Assembly (NCBI RefSeq): GCF_018320785.1
Contig: NC_054873.1
Location: 29,788,196-29,852,195 of the forward strand
Reading direction: 5' to 3'
DNA: 64,000 nt
DNA from: Cheilinus undulatus
Lineage: Eukaryota; Chordata; Actinopteri; Labriformes; Labridae
In this document: positions 29,453 through 44,100 of the stretch, piece by piece
Numbering within the stretch: position 1 is the first letter of the stretch
Layout: each line of letters starts with the position of its first letter
Notes under the pieces: generated by a model
Seen by the model: the letters and a program-made list of their open reading frames with translations, nothing else
Database searches by the model: none
What the model was told of the DNA's origin: nothing
Translations under genes and position numbers: made by a program

Positions 29453-31968
29453 TTTATTAGCAAGAGGTAACTGGGAAACAATATTTTTTGTTTATTCATT
29501 ATCATCATCATATCTTTTCTTTAGTTGTCTTTTAATTTTTTTCTTACAAAAGTGATAATATTTCTTGAGGTGTGGAAACATGAGGGTTGAAAGATAATTT
29601 TCATACCACTGGGTATTGCTAACAGCAAAATGTTTATTTGTTTATATATCTTATAAGAGTATGTGCATGTATAAGTGTATACAGTATAAGTATATAGTAA
29701 TATTCTGTCTGTGAAGGTGTTGCATGCCTGCCATATGAGCTTCAAAAGTGTACTGTACATACATAGTAAAAATACATACAAATATTCACAGAATAAGCAC
29801 TACATTACTATATTCCTGCTAACAGAAATGGTTATAGACAGGATTACAGTATAAATGCAAAACACTTTAAAGTTGTCTCCTACCTCCAAGTCATGATTTC
29901 AGGACCACACTATTGTAGCGTTTTTTGTTTAAGCTTGAGCTACAACTTTTTTGTTTGTTTTTTTAAAAGGAGTACACGGTTCCACATTGAGAAATATGCA
30001 GGGCTGCATGTACAAAATGTACAGCACATCTCAGTGAGGTGAATTAACAACAAAGTACAAAATACTTTCCCATGTACATAGAAAGAGCAGGTTACTCTCT
30101 TATACTACTACAAAAATAGTGTTTGAATGCTGCAGGCAGAGGTCATTCACATACATTTTGATCATAATTTAAACAGCAATGCATATAACAGAGTGATATA
30201 CAGTCACGTTCCACAATCACTGGAACAGCAAAAAGGACAGATTGTCATTTAATTACAGAAGAGCAACAACCTTTTACTCTACAGAAGTATCGCCAAACCT
30301 GAAGATACAACATTTTCCACTTTTCTCATAAGGTGAACCAAAACCAAGAAATTTGAGCATTAGGAGATCTCGTTGTGCTGTAATTTTAATTGTAACGATA
30401 AGGTGAGATTTCTAACACCTCAAATCTTAGCAGTCTTTCAGAGAAATCGTACTTTTATGCAAGTATTGAACAAACCAAAATCTAAAGAGAAACGTAACTT
30501 ACTGTATGTCTAAGGTGGGTTTGGGCTCCACATGTGATAAGATAAGAAAAAAGACATTCAGCAAAGACTGTGGTCTAGATCTGTTCTTTTCGTTACATGT
30601 CTTAAAGATAACATCTGTTATGAATTGGTGAATATAAATGAACTGTTTAAGACTAAAAAGTGTGTTGCTTTACAGAAAATCATTCTCAGGTTAATGAAGA
30701 TGTGTATTTCAGTGCAGAGGTTCCAGACCATCATTGTATGTTACTTTTCAAAGTTTTGTTTGCTGCTGGCAAAGAAAAACTGAATAACTCTGCATTATAT
30801 CTAGAATAGCTGTGAAGTGATTTTTAAAATCTGCATTATTACTATGTGTGTCATGCTCTCAGTAAAAAGATACTGATTTTAGCCATGCTTGCAGTATAGC
30901 TTGGGTGAATGTGATTCCAGTCTGCTGGTTAACGAGAATTACTTATAGGATCTGGACTGAAATATTGCAAATACTCGATGGACTTTACTGAAATTTGGTT
31001 CCTAGAGGGTTAACCCTAACCCTAACTTTGCTGACCCCTCCTTTTTTTCCCTCTGGTGCCACCTTAAGCTTTGCATTAATGGTTTTTTCACTGAAATGTC
31101 CTTCCAGCTGTTGAATGGCTGTCAAGACCAATGGGTTAGGCATTTATCTCCCCCTTAGGTTGATTTTATTATAATATCAGATGATTGCTTGCTTCTTATC
31201 AAGCACTATTTTTTAGTTAGATCTTCGATTAACAAAGATTGCCGAAATGGTAAACTCAACATTTTTTACATTTCCTTTTTGAAAATTTTAGCATGCTTGT
31301 GCTAGCTGTATGTTTTTAAATAAGGGTATTATACAACACAATTGACCGTATAAAAATGGTTTGTGGTGTAAAAGTCAGCTATGAACCCCTGACATTAGAG
31401 TTTTGAGATGAAATGAAGACAGAAATGCCTTTTTTTTTGGTCTAGGAAGCTCACTGACAGCTATGCTTCAGAAACCTTGCTGTCATTATCTCCACCCATT
31501 ATCGTTCCTTGTCTTTTAATGGAGTTAAATTCTCTGTGCTCTTTTACCTGATTTGATGCAGTTACATTTTTACAGTGCTACATTGGTTGCAGAGAAACTC
31601 AGTCATCAATAAAACTCAAGCAAAGAGAATGACAGCTGGCAGCACAAATGCTCAGAAAGTGCAAAGTTGACACAGTATGAGATGATGCAAAATAATGTCA
31701 TTGGTCACAGAGACAACATTGTTGTGTTCATTTAGTGACCTCTGTTATTATGCTGTAAAACACAAAGAGAAAATTAAACTCAAGCAGGTTGCGCCATTGC
31801 GGCAGTAAGAAAAAAAATCTACTGTAAGGTTTTGTGGTTTCAAACAACCTCAAACATCTACTGTACAGAAGAGTAAATATTAAACATGTACAACTATACA
31901 AATGGATGTGTTGGTCAACTCATGTGAAGTATTAGCAGGGAAAATAATGTGGTGGTCCAACTTCAATA
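29453..31968 (-). other. RASGRF1 3' UTR and downstream region
   Basis: About 2.5 kb downstream of the RASGRF1 stop without another gene. AATAAA signals on the minus strand occur at 31170-31165, 29638-29633, 29496-29491 and 29458-29453, so UTRs of roughly 0.8 to 2.5 kb are possible. A telomere-like run lies at 31010-31026, and TACAGTCACGTTCCACAATC near 30200 resembles a worn Tc1 end. Confidence 0.4.
31010..31026. repeat. Short interstitial telomere-like sequence
   Basis: TTAACCCTAACCCTAAC, just under three CCCTAA units. Confidence 0.7.
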
Positions 31969-34900
31969 TTAGTTGGGCACTTTGGGCTCAATTCTGAGTG
32001 AGGATTCGTACATGCTTTCTTCATCCAGAACAGAGCTCATATCCAGTAAATACTGGGCTACCTGAAACAGAAACAGAAGAGATGACGTTTATATAGAGTT
32101 TAATACACCTTCATGCTCTGAAAAACTGCAAAAAAAGCTATAGCACTAAATACCATCCATTAAACCTGGGGTTTCCGTGATGAACCTTGTAAAATAAAGG
32201 AATGACTAGTTGCGACTCACAGCATGAAGGTAATGACAGGTTAATTGATAACAGACATATTTTATTAATGGCTGATAAGGCAAATAGCCAATGTTAACGA
32301 TGCGCAGATGCATTGGCTCTTTTTTTTACTTTTGAATCAACTCTTTGAACATCGTCATCAGCAAGATTGGCCCCAAGCCATTTGTAAATAATGTGGGAAT
32401 GAACCAATGTGTGTAGCAGATGCTTGTCTGTTGTTTCCTATCAATAGTGGGAGATGCACACAGATAGCTGACTAAACGATTAAATTCAGATCACTTTTGG
32501 TCCGCACCAGAATCGTAAGTCAGCTAAAATAATTATTTGCATTTATCCACAATATGGAAAAAAATCTAACTGCCATTTTCCCCAATATTGCAATTGCAAT
32601 TTAACATTCAATTATTTTTAAGTTCCTCATCTTATGTATTTTTCAACTAAGACAACCCATGAATAATTCTATACAATAAACAACACAATGTTAAATTTAA
32701 CTAGGGCTGAAAGATTTTGAAAAAAATGACACTTAAATGTTTGCATTATGTGCAAAGCATAACATCTTTGCTGCAAAAAAAAAAAAAGTTTTAAACTGGC
32801 ATTTTGACACACATTTTAAGTCAAAGAAATATTGCACCTTCTGCGGTTTGAAACTTAAAGAAGCCAGATTGGGATTTAATCCAAATATCGATTCATTGCC
32901 CAGCCCTAACTCAGTCTGCAGTGCCAGCATTGCTAACGTTAGCCCCATTCTGCAAACCAACTTTGCATTTTTATTGTGTGACGTTTTTACTGGTGCAGTG
33001 TGAAGTTGGTTTACAGAATTTATTAGCTTAACTTTAGACTAGGTGGGTAAATGCAATTATATTTTATATTTTGTGTGTCAAAATCAGATGGGAAATTATA
33101 TGCCTGAAAACATCACTAGAATTTAGCACATCTATAAACTGATGCAGAAAAGAGATTTATTTTGAGAAGATGTGACCTATTGTACAAACTCTGACCAACT
33201 GGGAGCCATTGGATCTGAGTTGTACAATCAGAACATCTCAAGTCAATGGCCATTGGTTTGCCCCAGCTACTACTGGATCCGCCCCTGGTCAGGATGATGC
33301 AGCAGAGAGGGTAAATTCTGAAGACTCATTAACACATCACACACAAACTAAGAGCAAACTGCACAAAGCTGACTAACTTAATTAGAGTGTTGGTTCTCTA
33401 AGATGATAAGCATGACATGGTTTGTAAATTGGACCTTAAGATGGAGCAGACAGAGAAGTAAATCTGTGCTGTTTAGTGTTGTAATCTGTCTCTTCTCATT
33501 AGGGCATAATGTGTTATTGGGATATGGGTATTGTTATGGTGGTTAGCATGTTTACAGTTTTCATTGTTGTCATGATTTAGTCATGAAAATGAACATTTCA
33601 ACAAATACCTTTTGTCAAAATGTTTGTTTATAGAATTAACACAGCATTTCTGCCTAGTGTCACCACCAATGACAAGCACAAGTTATATGTCCTAAAGTGG
33701 GCCATATTTTATTTCATTTTAAGAATCTGGGGGAGCTGACACTTGGAAAATGAACCATGTGCAGCAGTTGACCGATGGGCCACAGGTTGGACACCCCTGG
33801 TATTTAGGTATTTGGTTGAACTAACCACAAAACGAGTCATCACAGATTTCCTGTGTGAGGGGTGGCGAGTACACACTGATTCTTTTTTTTTTGTTTTTTT
33901 TAGCCTAGTAGTCCTTGTTAAAGGAAATTTGGAGTATATGTAAACCCAACATGTCTGAAAAATAAAGGTGACTAATGTGAATTCACTTCAGTTTCCACAG
34001 GTATTTATAACTCAATTTTTGCACGTGTCTCTACTCGTGTTGCAGTGCCATATCTCATGTAGCAAAAAGACTGCACCCCACTAACCTACAGTTTTTACTA
34101 TGATTTACCTTTGGTTGCATGTCAATCTTGTATGCTGTTTGCTGAAACTGTCTGATCTCTCTGATGATGTGAGAAATCTGGAAAACAGGGAATATAACAT
34201 TTTACTCTGACTTTAAAATGTGATTTTGTGCCAATGTGACAATACACCAAACATCTTACCATTCTCATCTTGGAGAAGTTGACCAAGTTGTCTTCCGTGT
34301 AGTTTGGTGTTCCCTCCTCGATGAAAGCCAAGTCAGTGAGGTACATCCCTAGATAGGGCACGCAGGGTGGATCACAACTAATGCAGGGGAAAAAACAAAA
34401 AATTAATCATTTGTAGTGCATTTTTTCATTGGTAAACAAGTCCTAAACTAGGTCCTAAAAGGGAACTCACTTCTTCAAAGCCTCTCTCAGGTTTTTGAAC
34501 CTGCCTTCGGATGACACCAGCTTCTGCAGTTTGTCAATCAGTGCTTTTGTCTAGAAAAAAAAACAACAGATATCACTTGCACCAATCACATTAGAAAAAA
34601 AAAAGACAAACAGTTAATAGGAGGACACGCACCTGCTTTGAAACTTTGAGCCAGGTCTTCTTGAGGCGAAAGACAGAGCTGCGGTTGAGGGAGGAGGTGA
34701 TCTCAAGCACAGCGTTGTAGTTGTGGAGACAGCGACAGATGTCGGCTACAGCAACCCATTTCTCTATAACCGATACACGAGTGACCACATCCTCACAGCG
34801 CAGGATCTCTGTGGCAATCAGGTTGCTTATCTTTCAGGAGAAAGAGAAAACAAATGGTTTAAATCAATTTTATGTTGACAACCAATAAGAGGAGATGAAT

Positions 34901-35198
34901 TGTCTTGACTCACACATACATCATTGAAGTGCTTTGTCGTTCTCATGATGTATGGCGTCTTCTCATTTTTGTCATTCTTCATCCAGCCTTGCCCAAAGAA
35001 TTCCCTGTAAGGTTTACAGATTGATAAAATGATCAGGTGGATGCTGAGTTGATGTATTTGTTGCTTTTTGCAGCTCCAGTGTGACGGCACTCACTCATAT
35101 GGGATGACCTTAAACACCAGGTGGTCCAAAAGAGTGAGCTGTTCTGCAATCTCTAATGCAGAGTGACTCTCAAAGGGTTCAGCCCTCCCTCCTCCCAC
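31969..35198 (-). CDS. rasgrf1: RASGRF1 exons 21-27: CDC25-homology RasGEF domain
   Basis: Residues about 1009-1256. Conserved blocks in order: [111 protein letters not shown] and [13 protein letters not shown]. These include the helical hairpin that opens the Ras switch regions. The domain is complete and ends 28 residues before the stop. Confidence 0.95.
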
Positions 35199-38100
35199 CT
35201 GGAATTCACAAAACCATACAAAAATGATTAGGATTGTAGCAGGGAGCCATTAAAAAAAAGCAGCAGCTAGTAAAAACAGCACATAAATAGTGTGTGAATG
35301 AAACATTTGTAAACAGCCACCCTTTCCATCAGTGTGGTTGATGATTAGCTTTTGTGGGGGCAGTTCTAGTAGTTTCTGTTCAGGCAAGAGTACAGCATTG
35401 GCTGCTTAGCTCCATAGGAATAAAGCTGTAACTCACCTCACCTGTCCCAGTAAATGACTGGAATTCACGCACACCGGCTAAGGTGGGCAAATTAAGCATG
35501 TGGACTAAGTACTTGCCAAACCCCCAAAGAACTGTTTACTGTGCGTTAGTGATGACAACAGCAATTCTGTGATTTGCCCTGTCAAGCTACCTTTCAGTAA
35601 TAGCAGACTTCAGTACCTCAGCATTATTTTTTTAGTATTTCAAGATAGCGTATCACAATTTTTTTAAATCGAGGACTATTAATTGGAAAAAAAGGCAGTA
35701 GGAAATAGCAAATGTTGCTCAGTGAACTCAGCTTTTATGAGCCAATCTACACATTAATAAAAACATAATTCTAATAATTTCTAATGGAAATTAAGTACTT
35801 AGTGATGTTGCTTTTTATTTTATGATCACAGTTTTTCTTAACCTTGCAAAACTTATGGATTGGCCAGATTCTGTCTATCTTGCAAAGCTTCAGGCTGAAA
35901 TCCTTGTTTCCAGTTGGATGATGGCCTGACCAATCAGGATCATTTAGGAGAGCCAGGCTGTAGCTAAATCTATGGTGTTGTTGTACTGCAAACCGGTACA
36001 CTTGGCTGAACAGATTAGTGTGGATGCAGCTATAGTGATAGCTTAATCAGAACCTCTAAATCAAATCAAAAGAAAAGAAAAGACTCTCACTGAAAGCTTT
36101 TCTTGGTGGAAAAGATAGACCAGCTTCAGTGTGAGTTTGATTTACCAACTGGCTCCACTGAGGGTGAACGACGATAATGGCTGCCTGTTAAACTTACATT
36201 CAGTATCTTGTTCCCTAGTGTGAAACATACTACGTTATTTTGTTGCCATGACTGACTCATGATGAATATCATGGATTTTTTTTTTAGAGGTCCTGCTCTC
36301 CCCTAACACCATCTATGGGCTGTTACCCATATGGATGTGAAATATATCCCATGCCATGGATATCTGAAACAGACTATCTGGTGTGTCAGGTTATTCACAA
36401 TAAAATTAACAATCATGGAGTCTACTCACCAGAAGTGTCACATCTTCCAGGGATATCTGGTTGTCACCGTGGTCTTCCTGAGTAAGGGTCCTGACAGAAA
36501 GTAAAGAAGAGGCCAAGCTCTGAATGTAGAGTATGTGACATCTTACTGGAGCTAAGTTTTAACACACACAAATGTAACTCTTCAGTCAAACCGTACCTGA
36601 TGATGTTTGCGGCTGCTTTCCTCTCCTGTGTCAGCAGCTCAGGGTCGTGCATTACTTCATCCAGGAAGGCAATAACTTTTGTTTTTAGCTCATTGTTGCT
36701 TTCAAAGTCCTGGAAAAATATGAACAAAAGGCGACTTTAGAACAACAAAATGATTTGATGTTACTGGTTAAATGATGTTTCTTATGCCTGCTGCTTTAGG
36801 AAAAAATAGAATAAATTATCATTTTAAGTTAATCACGTTGCATTTTTTTCTTGTCAGAACTTGCCAAAGACAAATCAGTTGATTTACAAAGAGTTTAGCA
36901 ACTGTGAGATAGTTTTAGTAATCACAAATTTGAATGAAGCCACTTTTTTTTAGAGCCAGATGCTTTAGCTCCTTACATCTAACACCATTTTGTAAACTTT
37001 GTGCCAATTTAAAGAATGAAGTCAGGATCCCTACTGCATATGAAAATAAATCAATAAACATGTATAATCAACCAAATACATGCTTTAAAGGGTTTATCTA
37101 TCAAAAGACTAAAATATTTTCAGTTGGAAATCTATTGACTTGGGCCTATGGATAAATTGTGAGGGAATATTTTACCGGAGAGTGTTTGGACACCCAGTGC
37201 CTCAGAACATTTAGGACTCTGTTGGTCGCGGCTCGTCTGATCACAAACTCCTTGTCCCCATTTCTCTGATCTGTTGGGAAGCCTACAGAAGAAAGTGTAA
37301 AATTAGTCTTTTTATTAATCTTACCTCTCTATGATACTTTTATTATAGACAAATACTAACAAGTTTATGAATCCTTAAATCTAAATTCAATGCTAATGGG
37401 ACCTGCAGTTTTTACTGTTGTTGGCACTGTGGGTTAGAATAATGGAGAGATGTATGTACCAGTACTGGCAAGGGACATCCGCCGATATTTTTCCTTGGTA
37501 GGTGTTCCCTCATTGGCTCCAGCTGTAGCAATAGCAAATGCAGAGGCAGCAGAGAGGGCACTGCGGTTGTTGTCCAGCTCTCGACATGAGGACATCACCA
37601 TGCCATTGTTGTAGGAAAACAAAGAGAACTCTACAAAGAAGCAATATAAGAGAAAATAACCCTCCAGAAAGTGGCAACAGATCGACTTTTATTGTTTGCA
37701 ATTTGAATGGGTTTCCTGTTTGAAGAACAACATAATCAATAGAGCAATTTTATTTAATTTGACTCATAATTTATAAAAAAAAAGTACGATTTATATAACT
37801 GTCTGTATTGACTGCAAAATGACCTACTTGTTGTTGCACAAACCTCCACTAGGGGGCTCTGTAGGACAACATGACTGTCTCCCTCTAGACTTTCCTTTCC
37901 AAGAGGCTTTGATATTCAAGATGGTTGCAGCTAAATATAGCCACCAAATATCAGCATAACAGAGGAATCAACAGATTCTCTGCAGTCTGCTGTGCTTAAA
38001 TCCTGGAATTGTAGACAGAGCAGCTCCACAATGAGCAGCTAGCAGAGAAACGGTCTCTGCTCTACAATTTCAGTTAATTCTTTGTCTCACACTATAAATG

Positions 38101-41100
38101 TGTGTCTTGTCATAAGATTTAAAAGGCATAGATAATCTTGGCTCCAGTGAAAAAGCCTTATTGCTGGGGGCGGAAAGGAAAACACGCTCTTGATGCAGTT
38201 GCTATGACACAAGTTTCCCTAACACCTACTGAAGCCAAGCATTGGCTTTCCTCACATGATTATAACCATTTACCAATCATATTTTACATAAATTGTTTAT
38301 CACACTTCCTTTTTGTCCTCTTTTACACAAAAATATCTAAAAGAATGGCTGTGGCAGTTAAGCACAAAAAGAAAGCTTAGTTTACATCCAGAGCAGCCCA
38401 TAAACTACCTACACAGGGTAAAACGCCTTTATTCCTAGGCTAAGACTATTTATAGCCTCAGGCTTTTGTTTTTATTATGTGATCTGTAACTGGTCTGTGA
38501 AAGAGAGAAGAAAACAGTCTGGAGGACTCAGGGAGGAACTGACAGGCATCTTGCTTGGATATCTGTATGAAGGAATAAAAATGTTAGTGCACATTATGAG
38601 AACATGCTGTACCTGAGGAGTTTTTGCATTTGATGTTCTTTGGGGTCGTTGGTGACTTGGTTGGTGAAGCCTCTGCTTCCCCCTCATCACTCTGATTTTG
38701 ATCATTGTCACTTTCTTCTCGTACAGAAAGATCTGTATTATAACAAAAATACACGGGTCATTAAAAAGATAATTGCAGCAATTAATAATGAGAATAATCC
38801 CCGAAGACTGACTCCCGCTGTCTGACCTTGTTTGCACATTGATGTCTCCTCTGTCTTGTCCTTCTTGTCCTCGCCCTCATCAGGGATTTTGCTGGTGATC
38901 GGGCTGGACACATACAGTTTGTTGATATCCAAGGTGGTCTTGCTGAATGGGGACATGGATGAGTACATGCTTGCATAGCCGTTTGAGGAGCAGCTGAGGG
39001 CAGCCAGGTCAAGAGCTTTGCCCCCAGTGATGATGGGGATGTTGAGGGAGAGCTTTCGCCGACGGTTTGGGGATGAATTCTTAGCGATCGCAAGAGGAGG
39101 AGGGGAGGAGAACTTCCTGCTGGCCCTGGGGGAACTTGGAGGCTCTCCATAAAGCAGTTTACTGTTCTGACTGCTCGCAAAGAATAACTCCAGGGACCTG
39201 CATCAAGGGAGGATGTATGCATTTGAATTTAGGACACAGGAATATATTTCTTTTGATATTTAATACCTAATGTCTGTGTTTCAAGAGCTCCACTAAATAC
39301 ATAACACCTCCTAAATAATTAATCCAAACTGAGTCAGCCCAGCAACTAGAAGTCTCTATGCAGCTGTTTCTTATCGTTTTAGAGCAGAATACAAGCTGCA
39401 GTGTTGCAGAAAACCTCTCCCACTCCCTGCCACCCTCCTGGCGACCTCACGGGTTCCCATAAATAGCACAGCGAGTGATAGTGCGCATGGCCACTGCTGA
39501 CACAAGCAGCCGAGTGTAGGTGTCTCACAGTGACATGACAAGCACCATGGGAGCGCATGCTGCAGGGCGTGGGCATGGGGAGCTCCCCGTGATCTCAACC
39601 CCACAGTGAGGCCCCCATGCTCAAGGCCTGTGAATTAACCAGTTAGCCCTCACTCCAACACTGTCAATTTTCACACTAAGCGTCTTTTGCAGAGGAGAGA
39701 ATGAGTGAGAAAGAAGGAAAGAGGGAGAGGGAGGAGAGGGAGGGATCCTGCAGCACCAAGGTTGGTTGCCATAGAGCGACAGAGCCCAGTTTAGACACTG
39801 GACCCATCCACTGCCTTTGACCACAGAATATAGGCATGTTCTCTGTGATACACAGTAAGTGTGAAAGTATCATAGAGCTTTCCTCTGTTGCTTCACCTGC
39901 TAGCCAAAATCATCAAAAAAAGAAACCCGTCGAATCCTCAAAAATACCACAAATTGAACACAAATAAGCTGCTGCTGAATTATATTGATTCCAAAAACTG
40001 TAACTGTCTATCAGTCACTCTTCAAGGTGGCAGTCCTGTACCCTCTCAATCTGAACCTTAGCGCTAGTTCATGCAGGACACACTAGTCACACGCCAAACC
40101 ATGATCAGCTGACAGCCAGCTGATCCTACGTACCACCTCCCAACTCCCACAGCCAATCACAGCTCTTTCTCTTAACACATCGGTGTATTTAAATATGACA
40201 TACTTCTCACTAATCCCTGCTTGCATTAATGCTGATGCACCATGCTGCTGGTAAAGCTTAGCCTCCTCCACCCCAGCCTCCTTCATAGCATAAAGTTTGT
40301 TGTACCCTCATTCAGATTCATGCTACTATGTTTTAATTGCATTTAACTAATGTTATTGTGTTCAATACACATTGTCATAAGTGTATTTGTTCTTATGGCG
40401 GTTTCTAGCCATGCCCTCCCTGTAAAGTCAAAGCATGCTGCTTGACTAACCCAGGGAGCATCTTTTGAGCTGCTGGAAAGCTTGAGCTGAGATCCTCAAA
40501 TGAAACTACTCACAGCTAGCTCATTGCAAAAAGAGGAACAAAGCACTTATACAGCTGCAGTTTCAGCTAAAGCAGGCCAGCTCCTTAACTCCAACACATG
40601 CTCTGCATCTATTAGAGGACAGCAAAGCTTCACATCACGTTACATTAGTCTCATCTTTATGCTCCACAGATGCCAAACATATCAAATAAGATTTGTTTGT
40701 CTATTGTTAAAGCTGCTGACTACCTTCCCATCTGTCCAAATGCAGTGTGACTCACCGTGCAGGAATGGCACTGATGGGCTTCTTGTAGATGGTGATGAGT
40801 TTGTCTAGAACCACATCGGCAGTGGTGAAGACACGATAGGAGTGCAGGAAGGTGTTGAGGAAGTCGATGGAGAGAAAACGAAGGTCAGTCAGCCTTTCCA
40901 GCAGGCGCTCCACACTGGCATAGCGGATCTGCAGCACCTTGCAGGAGTTCATCATTTTACTGAAGCGGATGTCCACGTCATCACAGTACAAACTTGAATC
41001 AGACCTGCTCGGAAAAAAGAGCATGGAAATAAGTGCCAAAACAACTGAGAAGATACAGAGTGGCATACAGTATATAAAAACAAACATAGCTTACTTGATC

Positions 41101-44100
41101 ATTTGTGGCACTGTGACTTTGGAGTTGTCCTCAAAGGCGTTCATCATCAGCCCATTGCAGCGGATGTTGTCTATGCACTGCAGGACATATGTAGTTGAAG
41201 TAAACAGAAAGGACAGAGGAAATGTTAGTGAGTTCTGTTACGTGCAGGATTTCTGCAGACATCCTCGGCTTTTTCAACAGACTGCTGGAACTTATGATTC
41301 TCGCTGACGTGCCTGGCTGATGTCACTGGTCCATGCAGACTTCTCTTGCCTCGAGGAGGCAACCAGGATGACTGTGAATGACTGGCTGTCCTTTGGCTCA
41401 ACCACAATCTTGAAGTCCAGGTGCTCCATATCCTGACCGCTTTTGTCTGATTTAGCTTTTAGTCAAACACACACACACACACAAAGATTCGATTGTTAAT
41501 TTTAGTCTGTGTTATCTGAATCTGTAATTGAGAGAGAACATCTTTCAGTTCTTTTAAATAATAGTTATAAAGATAAATAAATCCTGCCACACTCAAACAT
41601 TATAAAAAACATCACAAATGGCACATAAGATGCATTTTTCTGAAAGCATCTATATGAATAAAACACTCACACTCATCATCTGTTCCCTCAGGGTCCTCCA
41701 TGAGAGTACAGTCTATGAGAGAGACGACTCCATTCTGCAAACAATACATAATAAATTCTTCATACAAGACCCATTTCACTCAGCTTTCTATTATATCACC
41801 AAATACATCACAGGACATCAAATAACTAAAAATACTTTTGAATGAGTTTGAAAAAGAAATAACTGCATTTTCAAAAAAGACCAAGCAACCTCTCCTCTGC
41901 CATTTAATTTCTATGCCATTCATAATTTATAAGTCAAAGGCAATAGATGAATGCAAGTTATTTCTCTTAACTCTAGTTCAAAATGAAAATATTATAACTC
42001 AACAAATGTCCTGTATGAGATCTCTTAGGTTCCACCATCATAAGTGGCCTGCTAAGATTTTGGCATTGCCATGAACCTGCTGTCTTTCAGCTCATTTTCT
42101 TCTTATAACACAGCTCTAATATTGGAGCCATCTGACTTAACAATAAGGCTGAAATCAGAGAAGTAAAATTAGAAACGGCAATGACTGGATTACACGCATG
42201 CATCATTTCCAGTGAATCCCATGTGCCTGTGAGGGTAATTTGCATCTTATGTGGAAATGGTAGATCCTGCAGCCAACAGTGATGACTCAATTTCGTCATA
42301 GAGAGGAAATACTGAATGTAAAGTTAATACTACATAAAATCAGAAAAAAACCCAGACATTAAGTGGTGTCTCAGACAGGTGATGATTAATAAATACCTCA
42401 TGTATTTATTGTTTAACATGTATGCTAATGCTAAAGGGGTAGATTTTTTTTAAATGGTTACGTACCATATGCAATGTGGTTTCCCAAATTAAAGAACTTC
42501 AAGAGCACTATTACTGAATCTGATGCTCCCTTAGCACTTAACTTTTTAGTCAGTTTGAGCTCATTGTTTAGTCATTTATCTTTACACAGAGGTTTTTTGT
42601 TATCTCTCAGAGTTTCAATTTTGGCACAGCAGGCAATTTTGTTTTAGTAAGAGGGATTTAAAAAACAATTAAATAGAGCTGAAAACTAAGAACCACCTAG
42701 TAGATAGACATAGTTAAAGACCAGCTGGTAAAAATAGCTTAGCATGACGCAGCTAAAACCGAGGAGTTTTCTCCCAGAAAACCACAGAGATAAAACATAC
42801 AGCTCAAAGAGAATTGGCCCTGCACAAATGTCAAAAAAATGTGTGTATATTATGTGCAATTGGTCTTAGTGCCTCTGAGTTAGCATCATAGTAAGTTTTT
42901 TGGTGTATCCTGAGGTGTTAGTGGAGCTGTAGCCTTTTCTTGGACTTTAAATATCAACCATCTCTTTATAATGTTTAATAATACATTGTAATTTCACTCC
43001 ACCTAGACATTGCATAGATATCAGAACTAGGGATGGGTACCTTTCACATCTGAATCGATACCTTATCAATGCCCAACACCTGCAAATCAGTACCGGTATG
43101 CAGTGGTACACTATTATGGCATTTTTGCGTGTGTATATGCAATAATAAATGTTATTTAGTTTATTTAAAAATCTCACAACCTTAGAATTTTAAATATTCA
43201 TTTCTCAATATCAAACACTATCAAATACCAAATACATCAAAACAACAACACCGTTTTGTAATGTAACATCACAAGTGTTTTTACCAACATGAAAAACCTA
43301 AACTATTGTAACTACCCAGTGGTTTTTCTTTATATTACATGTAATAAAACTCAGCCCTACTACCTCCTACTCCTCTTCTATCCCCTCTTGGAAAATTGTG
43401 TGTAGATGCTGCTATGTTAAAACTGCATGGGTCATAAATGATTTCAAAAGTTCACAATTTCATGTGAAGAGTCTGAGAATGTCTGTAAGGTGAAAAGGGT
43501 TAAAAACTGTTAAAATAATCCTGTTTGTATGTAGAACTAATGTTCCGAGTTTTGGTTCCGTTACTACACAATTAAGTGACGGGCCACACTGACGCTGATG
43601 CTGCATTCCTTTTGTTGTCCTAACTTGTATTCTGACTTGTTTTTCCGACTTCTGACCAGAAGTGGCAGATGGAACGTCTCCCAAAGTCGTATTTACAACT
43701 CATGCGCTCGTTTTTCACAGAGCACTCCAACCTCGACGACACAATATAGTGGCACAAAGCATTAAGTGTAGTAAGAGCTGGGATTTTGACCTGTTTTCAG
43801 AATCTTTTGATGTTTCTCAGTGCATTTTTAGAAACGGTAGACACAGCACTACCTGCAGTTGCATGCAGTGTGAAGCAACTGTCTTGCAATGCATGAAGTA
43901 CTGTGCAATGTGTTGTTTTAATGGCTCATCAGCTAGCAACTGGTCAATTTTGCTAAAAACAATGAATGGGTAACACAAGAACAGCATCCATCATTCTTCC
44001 AACTCGGGGTTGTGACAAAAGGAACACAAACAACAAGAAATCCATTTTTTTCAGATGAATGTGACGTCATTCCCACTTTCAACTTACGAGGTAAATGGAT

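Noticed and set aside
30195..30245. Tc1-like end TACAGTCACGTTCCACAATC
   Set aside because: It is only loosely like known ends, and no partner end was found, so it is not listed as an element.
38782..39222. 146-codon minus-strand ORF
   Set aside because: It is an out-of-frame shadow of RASGRF1 exon 15, whose true frame continues the conserved linker and splices correctly at both ends.
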